Shown here in pieces: positions 48,601 to 58,665 of a DNA stretch of 64,000 nt (positions within the stretch are counted from its first letter, which is position 1; each line of letters begins with the position of its first letter). The DNA lies in the NCBI GenBank assembly GCA_018894105.1, contig CM032121.1, positions 30,666,230-30,730,229 on the forward strand, given 5' to 3'. The notes beneath the pieces are model-generated. The model saw only the letters and a program-made list of their open reading frames with translations. It did no database searches and was not told the DNA's origin. Source of the DNA: Jacaranda mimosifolia. Its lineage: Eukaryota > Streptophyta > Magnoliopsida > Lamiales > Bignoniaceae. Made by a program: the position numbers and the translations under genes.

Positions 48601-49075
48601 CTTGAGCAAAAACGTTGTAGGATTTGAAGAACCAATCAAAATTTCGGACCCTAAACAATCAACATCAAATCAAGAGGAACCAAAATCATTCGAGAAAACA
48701 ATTCCCACTAATGAACCTGATTCCAGCGAGTCAGTATAAAGGATTGAACGAAGAACTAGAAAGTTCAAACATGCTTCCAGTCACCTTACTGACAATATCA
48801 TTGGATATCTTTAAGATGGAATAGCTACTTGATCCAAAGCCTGACAAGTTCCACCAACTGTGCACTCATTTGAATGATTGAACCTAAAGATGTCAAAGAA
48901 ACACTAAAAGATCCATTCTAGATTGAAGCAATGAAGGAAAAGCTAGCTTAGTTTGAAAAGAATGAAATCTGGAAGCTAGTAGAACAACCATTAGACCATC
49001 TAGTCGTTGGTACCGAGTGGGTGTTAAGAAATAAACTGGATGAAATTGGTAAGGTACCAGAAACAAAGCCAGACT
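45623..49075 (+). pseudogene. Copia-2 gag, protease, integrase and start of RT (decayed)
   Basis: From ATG 45623 (MATNTLDVFTEGQS) the gag frame is broken early by stops and frameshifts. Recognisable parts, in order: a gag core with MKSDETISQMHACFMEI and MTMGELIRSFTSHEM; a decayed zinc knuckle (46500-46545) and a good CCHC knuckle CFTCGRSGHINFRC (47167-47208); the protease motif WYLDSGCSKHMMGH (from about 47354); a GAG-pre-integrase motif WHRRMGHVNIELL (about 47730); integrase core words YTRFTWILFLAHKK, PKIPQQNGVVE and SFWGEAVNMACYV (48000-48330); and the start of RT up to about 49075, where the solo LTR interrupts it. Several frames are needed, so no product is possible. Confidence 0.9.
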
Positions 49076-52000
49076 TGTAACGCCCCTAAAATTCAGTATT
49101 TCAGAAATCGGGATTTAAAAATCAAGATTTTGGTTAAACGGATTTTAGGTCTCAGAATTTTTATTAAAAGAACTTAATTGTAAAGATTTTGGAAGTTTTG
49201 GGGTTAGATCATAATTTTAAAAGGATTAAGTTGATCATTTTCTTGACGTAAGGGATTTACATGGAAGAAAACTAGTCATCGGGGGCTTAGGAGAAATTTT
49301 TGGGACTTCATAGACTCAATTGAGGAGAGCTCATCATTTCAGGGACTAAATTGCAAAATTTGAAAGTTGAATTTTAAATAGAATTTCTCCTTCCTTCTTC
49401 TTCATTTTTCTCTTGATTTTCTTTCCTTCCTTCTTCTTCAATTTTCTCCTGATTTCCTTTCCATTCTTTTCTTCCTTTTTCTCCGCCACGGTCAACTCCA
49501 GATTGCTCCATCTTCATCAGCCATCTTGAACAATCAAACTAACGCTCTTTCTCTCCTCTTCACCAGCTTCCTGACAGTACCACATGCACGGCCAAACAAC
49601 TACCGGCGAGCCACCGTAAAGGAAGAGACCGAGGAGTTTCATGGCGGGTGGTGATGGGTTTTCAATTTTTTGGTGGCTACGCTTGATTCTGGGGTGTGGG
49701 TTAGGTAGAGCTCAACTGGAGGATCATTTTGGTACCCTTACCTGGAAGTTTGGTACAGCGGAAGAGGCAAAATCCGGTAGAAATTGTGCGGCGGAGCAAG
49801 GTAGTTTTAGGACTTTGGGGTGGTGTTTGAGGCATTTCTCGGTAGCAAAACTCAGATTTGGTGGTGGCATTGGATTCAGGAGGCTAAAAGGCTTCTGGTG
49901 GTGGTGAGTTTGTGTTTTCCGGCGGCCTGTGGCGGCGCTCCGGCGACCTCAGGATAGTCTCACCTCCTCGACACGACGATCGCAACTGTGTAATTGGTTT
50001 GTGGTTTTGGTTCTCCGGTGGCAAGCTTTGGCATTTGGATTTAGTTTTACCTTTAATATATATATGTTGCATGTGTTGTACCTTTCGTAATTTAGCATTG
50101 TACCTTGCCAAGAATAGGAATTTGGGAAGAGATGATATGTTTATATATATATATAGGTATGTTGATTCCTATGCAAGGAGTATGGAATAAGTGGACCTAG
50201 ATTTATGCAAATGCCAAAAGTTGGATTTAAGATAGTATTAAGGATTATATTATAAGATTAGATGGCATTTGATTAAGAATTGATTATGTAAGGATTAACC
50301 ATATTATGTGATTTAGGATTTTGACCATGACCTTGAAATAAGAATGAGATACTGTATTAATCGATAAATTAGTGATTCTGGATTATAATGGTATAATTGT
50401 GAATAATAGGATTTAGTATGGATTTTGATTGTAAATATTACTTTCTTGGTTAGGTGACGGAGAATTGGGTTCCACAAATCAGTAGACGGTAGATTTTAGT
50501 AGCTTTTTCTAAGACTACGGAGGTGAGGGTCTGCCAATCTGGCACTTCATTTCACTTATCGGTATTTGTGACAAACCCCTGTGAAGGTTACTGCTTCTGA
50601 ACTGACTGTACTATTATTGAAATTTGTAATCTGTTAAGATCTTTGATGTTCTGTTATCTTACTCGGACACCCCTATGAGGGTTATTTCTATTCTGATTCT
50701 ATTTTCTATTGGTTCTGGCGCCCATAATATTTTTATGATATATGCTATATGTTAGTTCTGTTATCTGTCCTGTTATCTGTACTATTCTGATATATGTACT
50801 GTCCGGCACTGTTACTATTTGCCCTATTGGCATTTCTGTACTGTTCTGAACTGTCTGTACGTCTCATATGTCAGGGGCCATTCCCTAGGTATTCATTCTG
50901 TAAGTCTGATACGCTAAGGGCCATTCCTCAGGTATATGTTATGTAAGTCTGATACGCTAGGGGCTATTCCCTAGGTGTTCGTTCTGTAAGTCTGTGTACG
51001 TTAGGGGCTATTCCCTGGGTATTTAGTTTGTCAGCCATATGCTAGGGCTATTCCTAGGTATAGGTGATGTGTCAGGGCTATTCCTGAGCATCAGTAATGT
51101 GTTAAGGCTATTCTTAGGCATCTTCCGACTATTTGTTAGCTATATGCTAGGTCTATTCCTAGGTATGGGCGATGTGTTAGGGCTATTCCTGAGCATCAAT
51201 GATGTGTCAGGGCTATTTCTGAGCATCAGTGATGTGCTAGGGCTATTCCTAGGCATCTTCTGTCCGTCTATTAGCCATATGCTAAGGCTATTCCTATGTA
51301 TGGGTGATGTGTCAGGGCTATTCCTGAGCATCATTGATGTACTAGGGCTATTCCTTGACATCTATTGTCTGTTTGTCTACAATGTGTTAGGGCTATTCTT
51401 GGACATCTACTATCTGTTTGTCAGCCATATGCTAGGGCTATTCCTAAGTATGGGCGTGTGTCAGGGCTATTCCTGAGCATCATTAATGTGCTAGGGCTAT
51501 TCCTAGGCATCTACTGTCTGTTTGTCTGCGATGTTTTAGGGCTATTCTTGGACATCTATTGTCTGTTTGTCAGCCATATGCTAGGGCTATTCCTAGGTAT
51601 GAGCGATGTGTAAAGGTTATTCTTGAGCAACATTGATGTGCTAGGGCTATTCCTGGGCATCTACTGTCTGTTTGTCTGTAATGTGTTAGGACTATTCCTG
51701 GACATCTACTGTTTGTTTGTCTGCGATGTATTAGGGCTGTTCTTGGGCATCTACTGTCTGTTTGTCTGTGACGTGTTAGGGCTACTCTTGGGCATCTACC
51801 GTTTTTCGGCAACTGTCGTGTACCAAGCTATCATGCTTGGATAAAATTGATTAAAATGTAAATGTTATTCAAGACTGTTCTGTCCGACTGTAATCTGACC
51901 TGACCGACTGTATTCTGCCTGTTAGACTATTCTTGACTGTTTGAATGTATCCTGCTATATTTCTATTAAGTGTTGATTGATGATTTGTTGAGTCGATTTC

Positions 52001-52460
52001 TTCCTCAACAAATCCCCATTATATATGTTGCAATTATCCCTCACTAAGTCCTTTGGACTTACTGCCCCGTTTATCTTGATTTTCTCAGATAGGTATAAGT
52101 GAAAAATATGAGGTTCCAACTTGGAGTGAAGAAATACCTTTTGTAATATAATAGGTACTCAGATGTTTAATAGGGTTCACTTGAAGGCTGTAATTGGATT
52201 TAGTGGCATTGCGGTATGTCAGGATTGATGTCGGTGACGTGATGCATGTATATGTTTTGTTAGATGTAAGAAGTTGAATTATGACTTATTTAACATTTTG
52301 AAGAGTTAGTGAGTTTGAAATCCGCAGCTATATGTCTCTAATAAGTTTTAACAAAAATTTCTGATGGGATTATTGACTGTATAGTTTACTTCTTGACTTG
52401 AATTAAGATTGAACTGAGTGGCGCCTTAGCTTAGGTGTTATCTCGAGTGGGGGAGCTACA
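49076..52460 (+). mobile_element. Solo LTR, Gypsy-type family L1, nested in the RT of Copia-2
   Basis: This 3.4-kb insertion starts TGTAACGCCCCTAAAATTCA and ends GTGGGGGAGCTACA. It splits the RT frame of Copia-2 between the codons for KARL and AKGYSQQEG. The flanks AGACT (49071-49075) and ACATT (52461-52465) fit a decayed 5-bp target duplication. Its ends match those of 25830-28572. A pyrimidine-rich then GC-richer part (49380-50010) makes open frames (49641-49907) that I regard as chance, because the relative has no matching frame. A minisatellite occupies about 50865-51815. TGTAACGCCCC ends are common in long Ty3/Gypsy chromovirus-type LTRs, so that assignment is an inference. Confidence 0.78.
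50865..51815 (+). repeat. Minisatellite within the solo LTR (GGGCTATTCC repeats)
   Basis: About 950 bp built from variants of the word CTAGGGCTATTCCTAGG. The first part (50865-51030) uses units of about 55 bp with CTAGGGGCTATTCCCTAGGT. The rest alternates four sub-units of 30-45 bp, marked GATGTGTCAGGGCTATTCC, GATGTGCTAGGGCTATTCC, GCGATGT(T)TTAGGGCTATTC with ACATCTACTGTCTGTTTG, and GCCATATGCTAGGGCTATTC, giving a higher-order pattern. Open frames on both strands here (51039-51476, 51365-51613, 51570-51812) are products of the repeat and not genes. Confidence 0.9.
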
Positions 52461-53066
52461 ACATTCATAGCAAAAGGCTACAGTCAACAAGAGGGCATTG
52501 ACTACGATGAAATGTTTGCTCCAGTTGCAAGGTTAGAATCAATTAGAATGCTTCTTATCTTTGCATCTCATAAAAAGTTTATACTTTATCAAATGGACGT
52601 AAAAAGTACTTTCCTAAATGGATTCATTAAAGAAGAAGTTTATGTAGAGCAACCCCCAGATTTGGAAAATCAGAACTTTCTTCATCATGTTTTTTAACTG
52701 ACAAAGGCTTTATATGGACTAAACAAGCCCCTAGTGCTTGGTATGATCGATAGAGCAACTTTCTTATAAACAATGGTTTTTCTATTGAAATCTTAGACAC
52801 CACTTTATTCAACAAGCACCAAGAAAATAGTTCTCTTATTGTTCAAATATATGTTGGCAACATTATTTTTGGTGCTACTAATAATCTATTTTGTTGAGGG
52901 TTTGCCGAGAAAATGAAATAGGAATTTGAAATGAGCTTAATAGGAAAGCTCAATTTCTTCTTGGGACTTCAAGTAAAGTAAACTCAGAAAAGGACATTCA
53001 TCTCATAAGAAAAGTATACAATGGAGCTTCTAAAGAAGTTTGGAATGAGCGAATGTAATCCTGCCC
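52461..53066 (+). pseudogene. Copia-2 reverse transcriptase, second part
   Basis: It continues the RT after the solo LTR with [40 protein letters not shown] and TKALYGLNK. The catalytic box normally reading YVDD is YVGN here (about 52850), and several stops and frameshifts follow (about 52697, 52897, 52980). It cannot be active. Confidence 0.9.
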
Positions 53067-53804
53067 ATGAGTACAAATACCAGACTGGAACTTGATGAGG
53101 ATGGTAAAAATGTAGATAAGAAAGTCTACAGAGGTATGATTGGTAGCTTACTCTATTTAATTGCTAGCCATCCATATATTATGTTTTCTACATGCTTATG
53201 TGCAAGATTCCAGTCCGATCCTAAGGAATCCCATTTAAATGTTGTTAAAAGAATATTGAGATATCTTAACAGAACATTCGACTATGGCTTATGGTATCCA
53301 CATTCTAAATCTTTTAATTTCATAAGCTATTTTGACGCGGATTATGTTGGTTGCAAGATAGACAAGAAAAGTACCAGTGGTGGTTGCCAAATATTAAAAA
53401 ATTGCATGGTTTCATGGTGCAGTAAAAAGCAAAGTGCAGTTGCATTATGCACAATCTGGGCTAAATACATGGCCTTGAGAAATTACTACACCCAAGTATT
53501 ATGGATGAAATGCATATTACATGATTTTTGTATTAATGTACCTTGTGTGCCCATTTTATATGATAGTTCCAGTGCTATTAGCATTTCTAAAAATCCAGTT
53601 CTGCATTCACGCACAAAACATATTGAGATCAAACATTATTTCCCATGTGATCGTTTGAATAAAGGTGATATATCAATTGATTTTGTTTCCACTAAGAACC
53701 AGCTTGCATATATCTTTACCAAAGCTTTGGAAGAAAAGAAATTTGTGTGCATAAGAGAAAAATTAGGAATTAAATCAAAATCTGATTTTGGGTGGATTTG
53801 CTAA
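53067..53804 (+). pseudogene. Copia-2 RNase H domain
   Basis: An open stretch of 245 codons with the typical Copia RNase H order: RGMIGSLLYLIASHPYIMFS, KRILRYLNRTFDYGLWY, FDADYVGCKIDKKSTSGG, SWCSKKQSAVALCT, LYDSSSAISISKNPVLHSRT and HIEIKHYF. The glutamate of the usual T-EAEY box is altered (CTIWAKYMAL), so activity is doubtful even though the frame is open. It ends at TAA 53804, where the pol reading ends. Confidence 0.9.
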
Positions 53805-54095
53805 CTTATTTAACCTTGGCAATTATTCCTTCTTGAAAACTGCTTGATAATGTGCTCAATCTTCCATCCCACATTACCTTTTTTTGTTTTTGCCAAAATT
53901 ATCGATCATTATGATTAATAATTAATTAGGTTTCCAAAATTACAATTTTCAAAGTTTTCTTTATTTCTAAGCCAATTTATTATCTTCCCTCACGCGTCAA
54001 AAATTCCTTAGTTGAGTCCTTTTCTTCTTTGCAAAGTTCTGCAGCAGAAAATTTTCTTCTCATCTCCAATCTTTAATCTTTTTTTTTTTTTAAAA

Positions 54096-55560
54096 ATGCC
54101 GAAGAGAGGAAATACCCAATCAGCTAGACCTTCAACTTCGAAGGAAAAGAAACTTCCATCTTCTTCCTCTGGACCCGTTCCTCTCGAAGTATCCAAAGCT
54201 CCTCTTCTACGCAAATGGTATAATGACTCAAGATCTAATGATGAAAAATCATCTTCTTCTGATAAAGCTGAGTTCTTGGGGTCTGAGGATCCTAGTGTTA
54301 ATGACATCTCCATAGGTTCTCCTGAAAAACTAAGTGGTTCAAACGAAGATATGTCAAGCCCTAAATCATCTATTCCAGTCAATCTTAAAGGAATTACTAA
54401 TTGGAACTTTGGTAAGGTTCTTTCTTCTCTCAAATGCCATTCTGCTAAGGCTGAAAATTATTTTCATCAAAAATTTTGCTCGGCAAAATTTAAATAGGGA
54501 GAAAGCTGTCGATTTTGATTCATTACCTAAATCTCCTACCATTGACCTTGTGTGCAAACTAAAGTGGGATAATTTTATGAAATTAGATTAAAGATCATAT
54601 CTTTATGTGGTGAATCTATTTTATTCAAACTTTACTTTCATTGAATTTGAAAATGACATTTTTGTTGAGTCTTATGTGTTTGGAAAAAGAACTGTGCTTT
54701 CTTCGTGAAAAGTGAACTTTATACTTGATCTTTCTGATGATGGAACTAAGTTCTTTAATTTTGGAGACTTGTTTAAAGCTGATATTTCCTATGATGAAAT
54801 CACCAAAAATATTTTAGGGTGGTAAGCAGTTTGCTTTATCTAGTAGGGTTGCTTTAAACAAACTGAAGATTGAATACATTCTACTTCACAAAATACTTAG
54901 TTGTGCTGTATTTTCCTCTCCAATATCAAGTGGTGATCATTCCATTGATCTTAATTCCATGAGTCTTTATGTGATGGCTAAGGCTGTTAGACAGCAACTA
55001 GTTAATCTTGGCTTTATAATCCTAAAATACATGGTCTATTCCTTATCCTATCAAGCCAAAAATCTTCCCTACTCTATGATCCTTACTCACATCTTTAAAT
55101 ATGAAGGCATTTTCTTATCGAAGCCTGCATTGAGGAGGAACATGACCATAAAGTCTTGGATCTTGCTAGCCTTAGGAAAATGAGGATTTAGTACACTAAG
55201 AATGATGGGTGGTTTAAAGAGGTTGGTGGAACTCCTAGCAGTATCAAGCTTCACCCTCAAAAATTTAAACTTCCAGTTTCCATTAGCTCCGAGTTTGAAG
55301 AATCCAGCTCTGTTCGCCCCACTCCAATTAAAACACCAAGAAGGGCTCAAGGGAAAGTCAGTAAAATAAATACTTGACTTGAAGCTAAGATAGATGATCT
55401 TAGTAAAGCTATGAAAACTCTTGCAGGTCATTTGGAAACACTTGTTGATTCAGTGGACTACAAGCTCAAGCGTCTTCTTCAAAAGTCTAGTTGCACTCAT
55501 GCAAGTGTGATATGACTGAAGAAAAAGCTAAAGCATTTCTAAAAGCCTCTTAGGCTCTTT
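54096..55560 (+). pseudogene. Copia-2 third ORF, env-like / plant transposon-protein type
   Basis: After a 290-bp gap without genes (53805-54095) an extra ORF begins at ATG 54096 (MPKRGNTQSARPSTSKEKK) and is open to 54497, with a Ser-rich, charged N-terminal part. A frameshift near 54490 leads to DFDSLPKSPTIDLVCKLKW. Further on, in other frames, come FGKRTVLSS, FNFGDLFKADISYDEI, and a motif NLPYSMILTHIFKYEGIF (about 55060-55115) typical of the plant retrotransposon domain that follows pol in Sirevirus-like elements. A helical, heptad-like end is visible at about 55380-55490 (LEAKIDDLSKAMKTLAGHLE). Position after pol plus these features support the env-like ORF of the SIRE lineage. Its role is unknown, and it is broken here. 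Confidence 0.68.
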
Positions 55561-55804
55561 TTGATGATGAAGGGGGAGAGAAATATCTGAAATTTTAAGA
55601 ACTTAAAATTCTTATCTGCTGGAACTTTTGTTATTAGGCACTAAACTCTGTTTTTTGAAAAACTTTTATTTATAAGCCTGTAAAAACTTATTATTCTGGA
55701 TTATCACTTGTTTGATGATTGGGCATGCTATTCATGAGTCTTTTAGTGTTTGGGCCTGCAATAAATAAGACCATCCTTCCACTCTATTCAAATTTTGTCA
55801 TCAT

Positions 55805-55819
55805 AAAAAATGGGGAGAT
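55805..55819 (+). other. Polypurine tract of Copia-2
   Basis: AAAAAATGGGGAGAT lies immediately before the 3' LTR start at 55820. Confidence 0.85.
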
Positions 55820-57095
55820 TGTTAACCCTTTGATGATTTTTGATATTTTGATTATGACAAAATTAATTTCCTATGATTATATGCTGAAAACATGTAATAC
55901 TTTCTATATTATCTGCTAGAATCTATCATGAGCTGGAATTTACTTTCTATAAATAAAAGATACCTTGAAGATTCTAGTTTGATTAGTATCTTTATAATTT
56001 AGGAAAGAAATCACATCATGCTGAAATCGCTAAATCATTCGCTATTTAAGGAGTAAATGGATGATTACCAAAGTTATCTTGTTCCCTTATTTAATTCCAA
56101 TAGATTCTTGCCTTAATGAGAACTTATAGACGTTGGACATAACATATAAAAGTGAAATTTTGCAGGAATTAAAAATTGTGAATCACTAAATCGGGAGAGA
56201 ACATTGTTAAGTATCTTGAGGAGTTGTGTGATACTCTCATACACGCTTTGTGCTTAATTGTTGCTAGTTCCTCACTCTACGTGTGTTTTCGAAGGACCTT
56301 GTGGTGAAAAAGGTCAAGTGGAACTTGCCTTCAATGGACTTTGGGGAGACGAGGACAAGGCAGTTTGTGTCTCAAAGGACCTAGTGGTAAAGAGGGATGG
56401 GAGTCGTATCTGCTCTCGAGAGACCCTGTGAAGAGAACAATTCGGCGCTTGATTGCTCTAAGGACCTCTAGGTGAAGAAACCAGTAGAGCAGTACTATTT
56501 GGAATCTTCTGCAGTGTTCTTGGTTCCGGTATGGAAGAAGAGACTAGAGCTTGCCATACAGAGTGGCAAAACCTCGTGCATCAGTCCACAAAGGTTGTGT
56601 AAGTGAATCTAGCAGAAGTTCCCTTGGGCCAGTTCACAAGTAGCTGGTTTCACAGTGCTCTGGAATCTGTCTTATCCCATCTGAAATTTCAGTGTAGCTC
56701 TTTGCAAAGAGCTGGTTTTTCACCCTGCTAGGGTGTTTCTGATCTCTTATTGTTTATTACTATCAAATTACTATTATCATCCATAAGAACACTCTTATGT
56801 ATTTATTAATTTGACAGGTTTAAAATTCTAAGTGAAAGCTTAAATAGAGGATGTAAGCTTGTCGAACCTCTATAAATTATAGTGCTAATTTACTTCTGCT
56901 TTTAGTACTTTGCTTATGACTGGTCTAACTGGTACCTTAGTTGGTACTTACAAATTCCAGTCAGTAACTAAAACTGCTTTTCTGCAAAAAGACAATAGTT
57001 TTGAAAGGTTAAAAAGTATTTTGAGTGATAAACTTTCACTGAATTAAAATTCTTTTAGCCTAATCCACCCCTCTCTTAGGCATATAATCACTCAC
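55820..57095 (+). repeat. 3' LTR of Copia-2
   Basis: Starts TGTTAACCCTTTGATGAT and ends at TAATCACTCAC, where the 5' copy reads CTCACA. It is about 27 bp shorter than the 5' LTR and differs at many positions, indicating an old insertion. Confidence 0.92.
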
Positions 57096-58133
57096 GAGTA
57101 CATAATTTATATATTATAGTATGTATATTTATATGTATATAATAATAATGTCTAAAGTGAAACTCCAATTTATGATACCAAGTTAGTATCTTTTTTGTCT
57201 GTTTATTTGTAGAAGGCAACATAGGAAATGCTTAAATGTAATTTAACTTAAAGAATTTTAGTATAGATATTTATAGAATGACCTCTAAAGTGAAACTATA
57301 TTGTCCTACCATTGATCAAGCACTTATTTTTGCAGGATTAACAATTTGTTGGTTTCATTGTCTAAAAGTGGTCTAAAAGTTACTTAGATTGTTAATTTTA
57401 ATATTATGTGTTGTGAGGCATTTTAATATTTATGTTAATAAGCAATGCGGGCAAAACAAGCAATGAATCCTCATAAATGTTCTAGATGTATAAAAGAAGG
57501 TCAAAGTTAGATTGAACTTAAAACACCGTACAGATGAAATGATATTTTATTGTGAGAGATAAGAGTTTGTCTTGTGATATATGGGCAAGAGACATGTAAC
57601 GTCTATGTGAATTTTAGTTAATTCTGAAGACAACATAAAGTTTTTAGAATTTATAACAATTTTATGGCTTGAAATTAACAAACATAGTTGTTGCGCCCTT
57701 AGTGTAGCTAAAAGAAAATAAAAAGAGAAAGAAGAAAATAGAACATTATTGATTTCAATTGAAGAAATTGAAGGACCGTTTGGAGGATAAAAAAGCTAAA
57801 TGATGGTAACTTCTGAGTGGATCTCAAATTTGTGACAAAATAACTGAAAAATAATTACTAGAGTATATAAAATTCGTTCTAATTATCTAAGTATGTGGTA
57901 GAAATTTATACATTGTGGACTTAAAAATTTAAGTTTTTATTCTTTTAATTTACCCACATATACTACACATAGAGACCTCCACATAATCAAAGTATGAGGA
58001 TGATATTACTGAATTAATTCACCACTCGATTGCATTTACCATTGCCCAAATGTTTAGTTAAAAAGCATATTTGCTAGATGATATTCACTAATAAGCCTTT
58101 ATTTCTTCACTTACCTATTCTTTTTTGAAGAAA
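57096..58133. other. Resumed unit 4 flank (NAC upstream end and spacer)
   Basis: This continues the unit after the Copia-2 insertion, with copies at about 1230-1500, 19490-20300 and 33730-34480. It is non-coding. Short words such as TGGATTAGTT and GAAATTGAAGGACCGTTTGG are shared by all copies. Confidence 0.75.
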
Positions 58134-58665
58134 CACTACAAAAAACTCACTTTTTTAAATGGAATTTTCTGATGGACTCCAACGAATTTCTAGTAGAACG
58201 ACAAATTTTTTATGAATTCTTTTGCATCGGAAAAGCTCTTGTCGTAAATATGTTTCCATGACTTTTCCAACGATGGCACTTATGTCGTAAATTCTTCGAT
58301 GGATTTTTTATATTTTTTTATGGATTTTTTATTTTTTGAAACAGTTCAATGTTAGATTTTCGAATGAAATTTTCATTGAAAAATTTTCAATGAATTTTCA
58401 GGTGCTTTCCAACAGATTGTTTTTAATTAATATTTTTTTCCTTTTCACTAGTGTGCTGGTGGTGGGAAGTCAAATAAGTATGTTACTGGTGTGCCATATG
58501 TGAATAAAAAATAAACATACATCAAATATTTTAGTATGTACGGACAACAATATCAGCATGACAAACTAATCAACTATATATGTGAAATGCATAAGAACAA
58601 TTAAACACTTAAATTAATAAAACAAACAAGTTCAAACAAATATGACATACCACTAACATCATTGT
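58134..58665 (-). mobile_element. Left end of the CACTA element, unit 4 (truncated)
   Basis: CACTACAAAAAACTCAC at 58134 is the best kept CACTA terminus in the window, preceded by AAA. Subterminal words similar to 34940-35200 follow. About 260 bp equivalent to 35240-35535 are missing at about 58440. Similarity to the other units stops at about 58665 (CTAACATCATT), just before the place where the DUF4216 tail would begin, so the transposase is absent. Confidence 0.85.

Larger units (their letters stand above)
44261..57095 (+). mobile_element. Ty1/Copia retrotransposon, Sirevirus (SIRE/Maximus)-like, with nested solo LTR (Copia-2)
   Basis: A 12.8-kb element with LTRs of about 1.3 kb (44261-45563, 55820-57095). 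It has a primer-binding site TGGTATCAGAGC at 45566 and a polypurine tract AAAAAATGGGGAG just before 55820. Gag, protease, integrase, RT and RNase H relics follow in Copia order, then an extra env-like ORF. Subtracting the 3.4-kb insertion at 49076-52460 leaves about 9.45 kb, normal for a Sirevirus. Left flank AATAT is not matched exactly on the right, where the LTR end reads CTCAC followed by GAGTACATAAT, so the right edge is slightly damaged. The flanks are continuous with copies at about 1190 and 19465, which proves the insertion site. It is much older than Copia-1, judging by many stops and LTR differences. Confidence 0.92.

Noticed and set aside
49641..50190. GC-richer ORFs (about 89-92 codons) that look like a small host gene
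   Set aside because: They lie wholly inside the solo LTR, have no recognisable domain, and the matching part of the related LTR at 27720-28260 has no corresponding frame.
50865..51815. Regular repeats that could suggest a CRISPR array
   Set aside because: The units are joined directly with variable lengths and no unique spacers, no cas-like genes are present, and all surrounding genes are plant transposons.
51039..51844. Leucine- and glycine-rich ORFs on the + strand and serine/arginine-rich ORFs on the - strand
   Set aside because: They are translations of the GGGCTATTCC minisatellite. The open frames exist on both strands because the unit lacks stop codons in some frames, and they break wherever the unit length changes.
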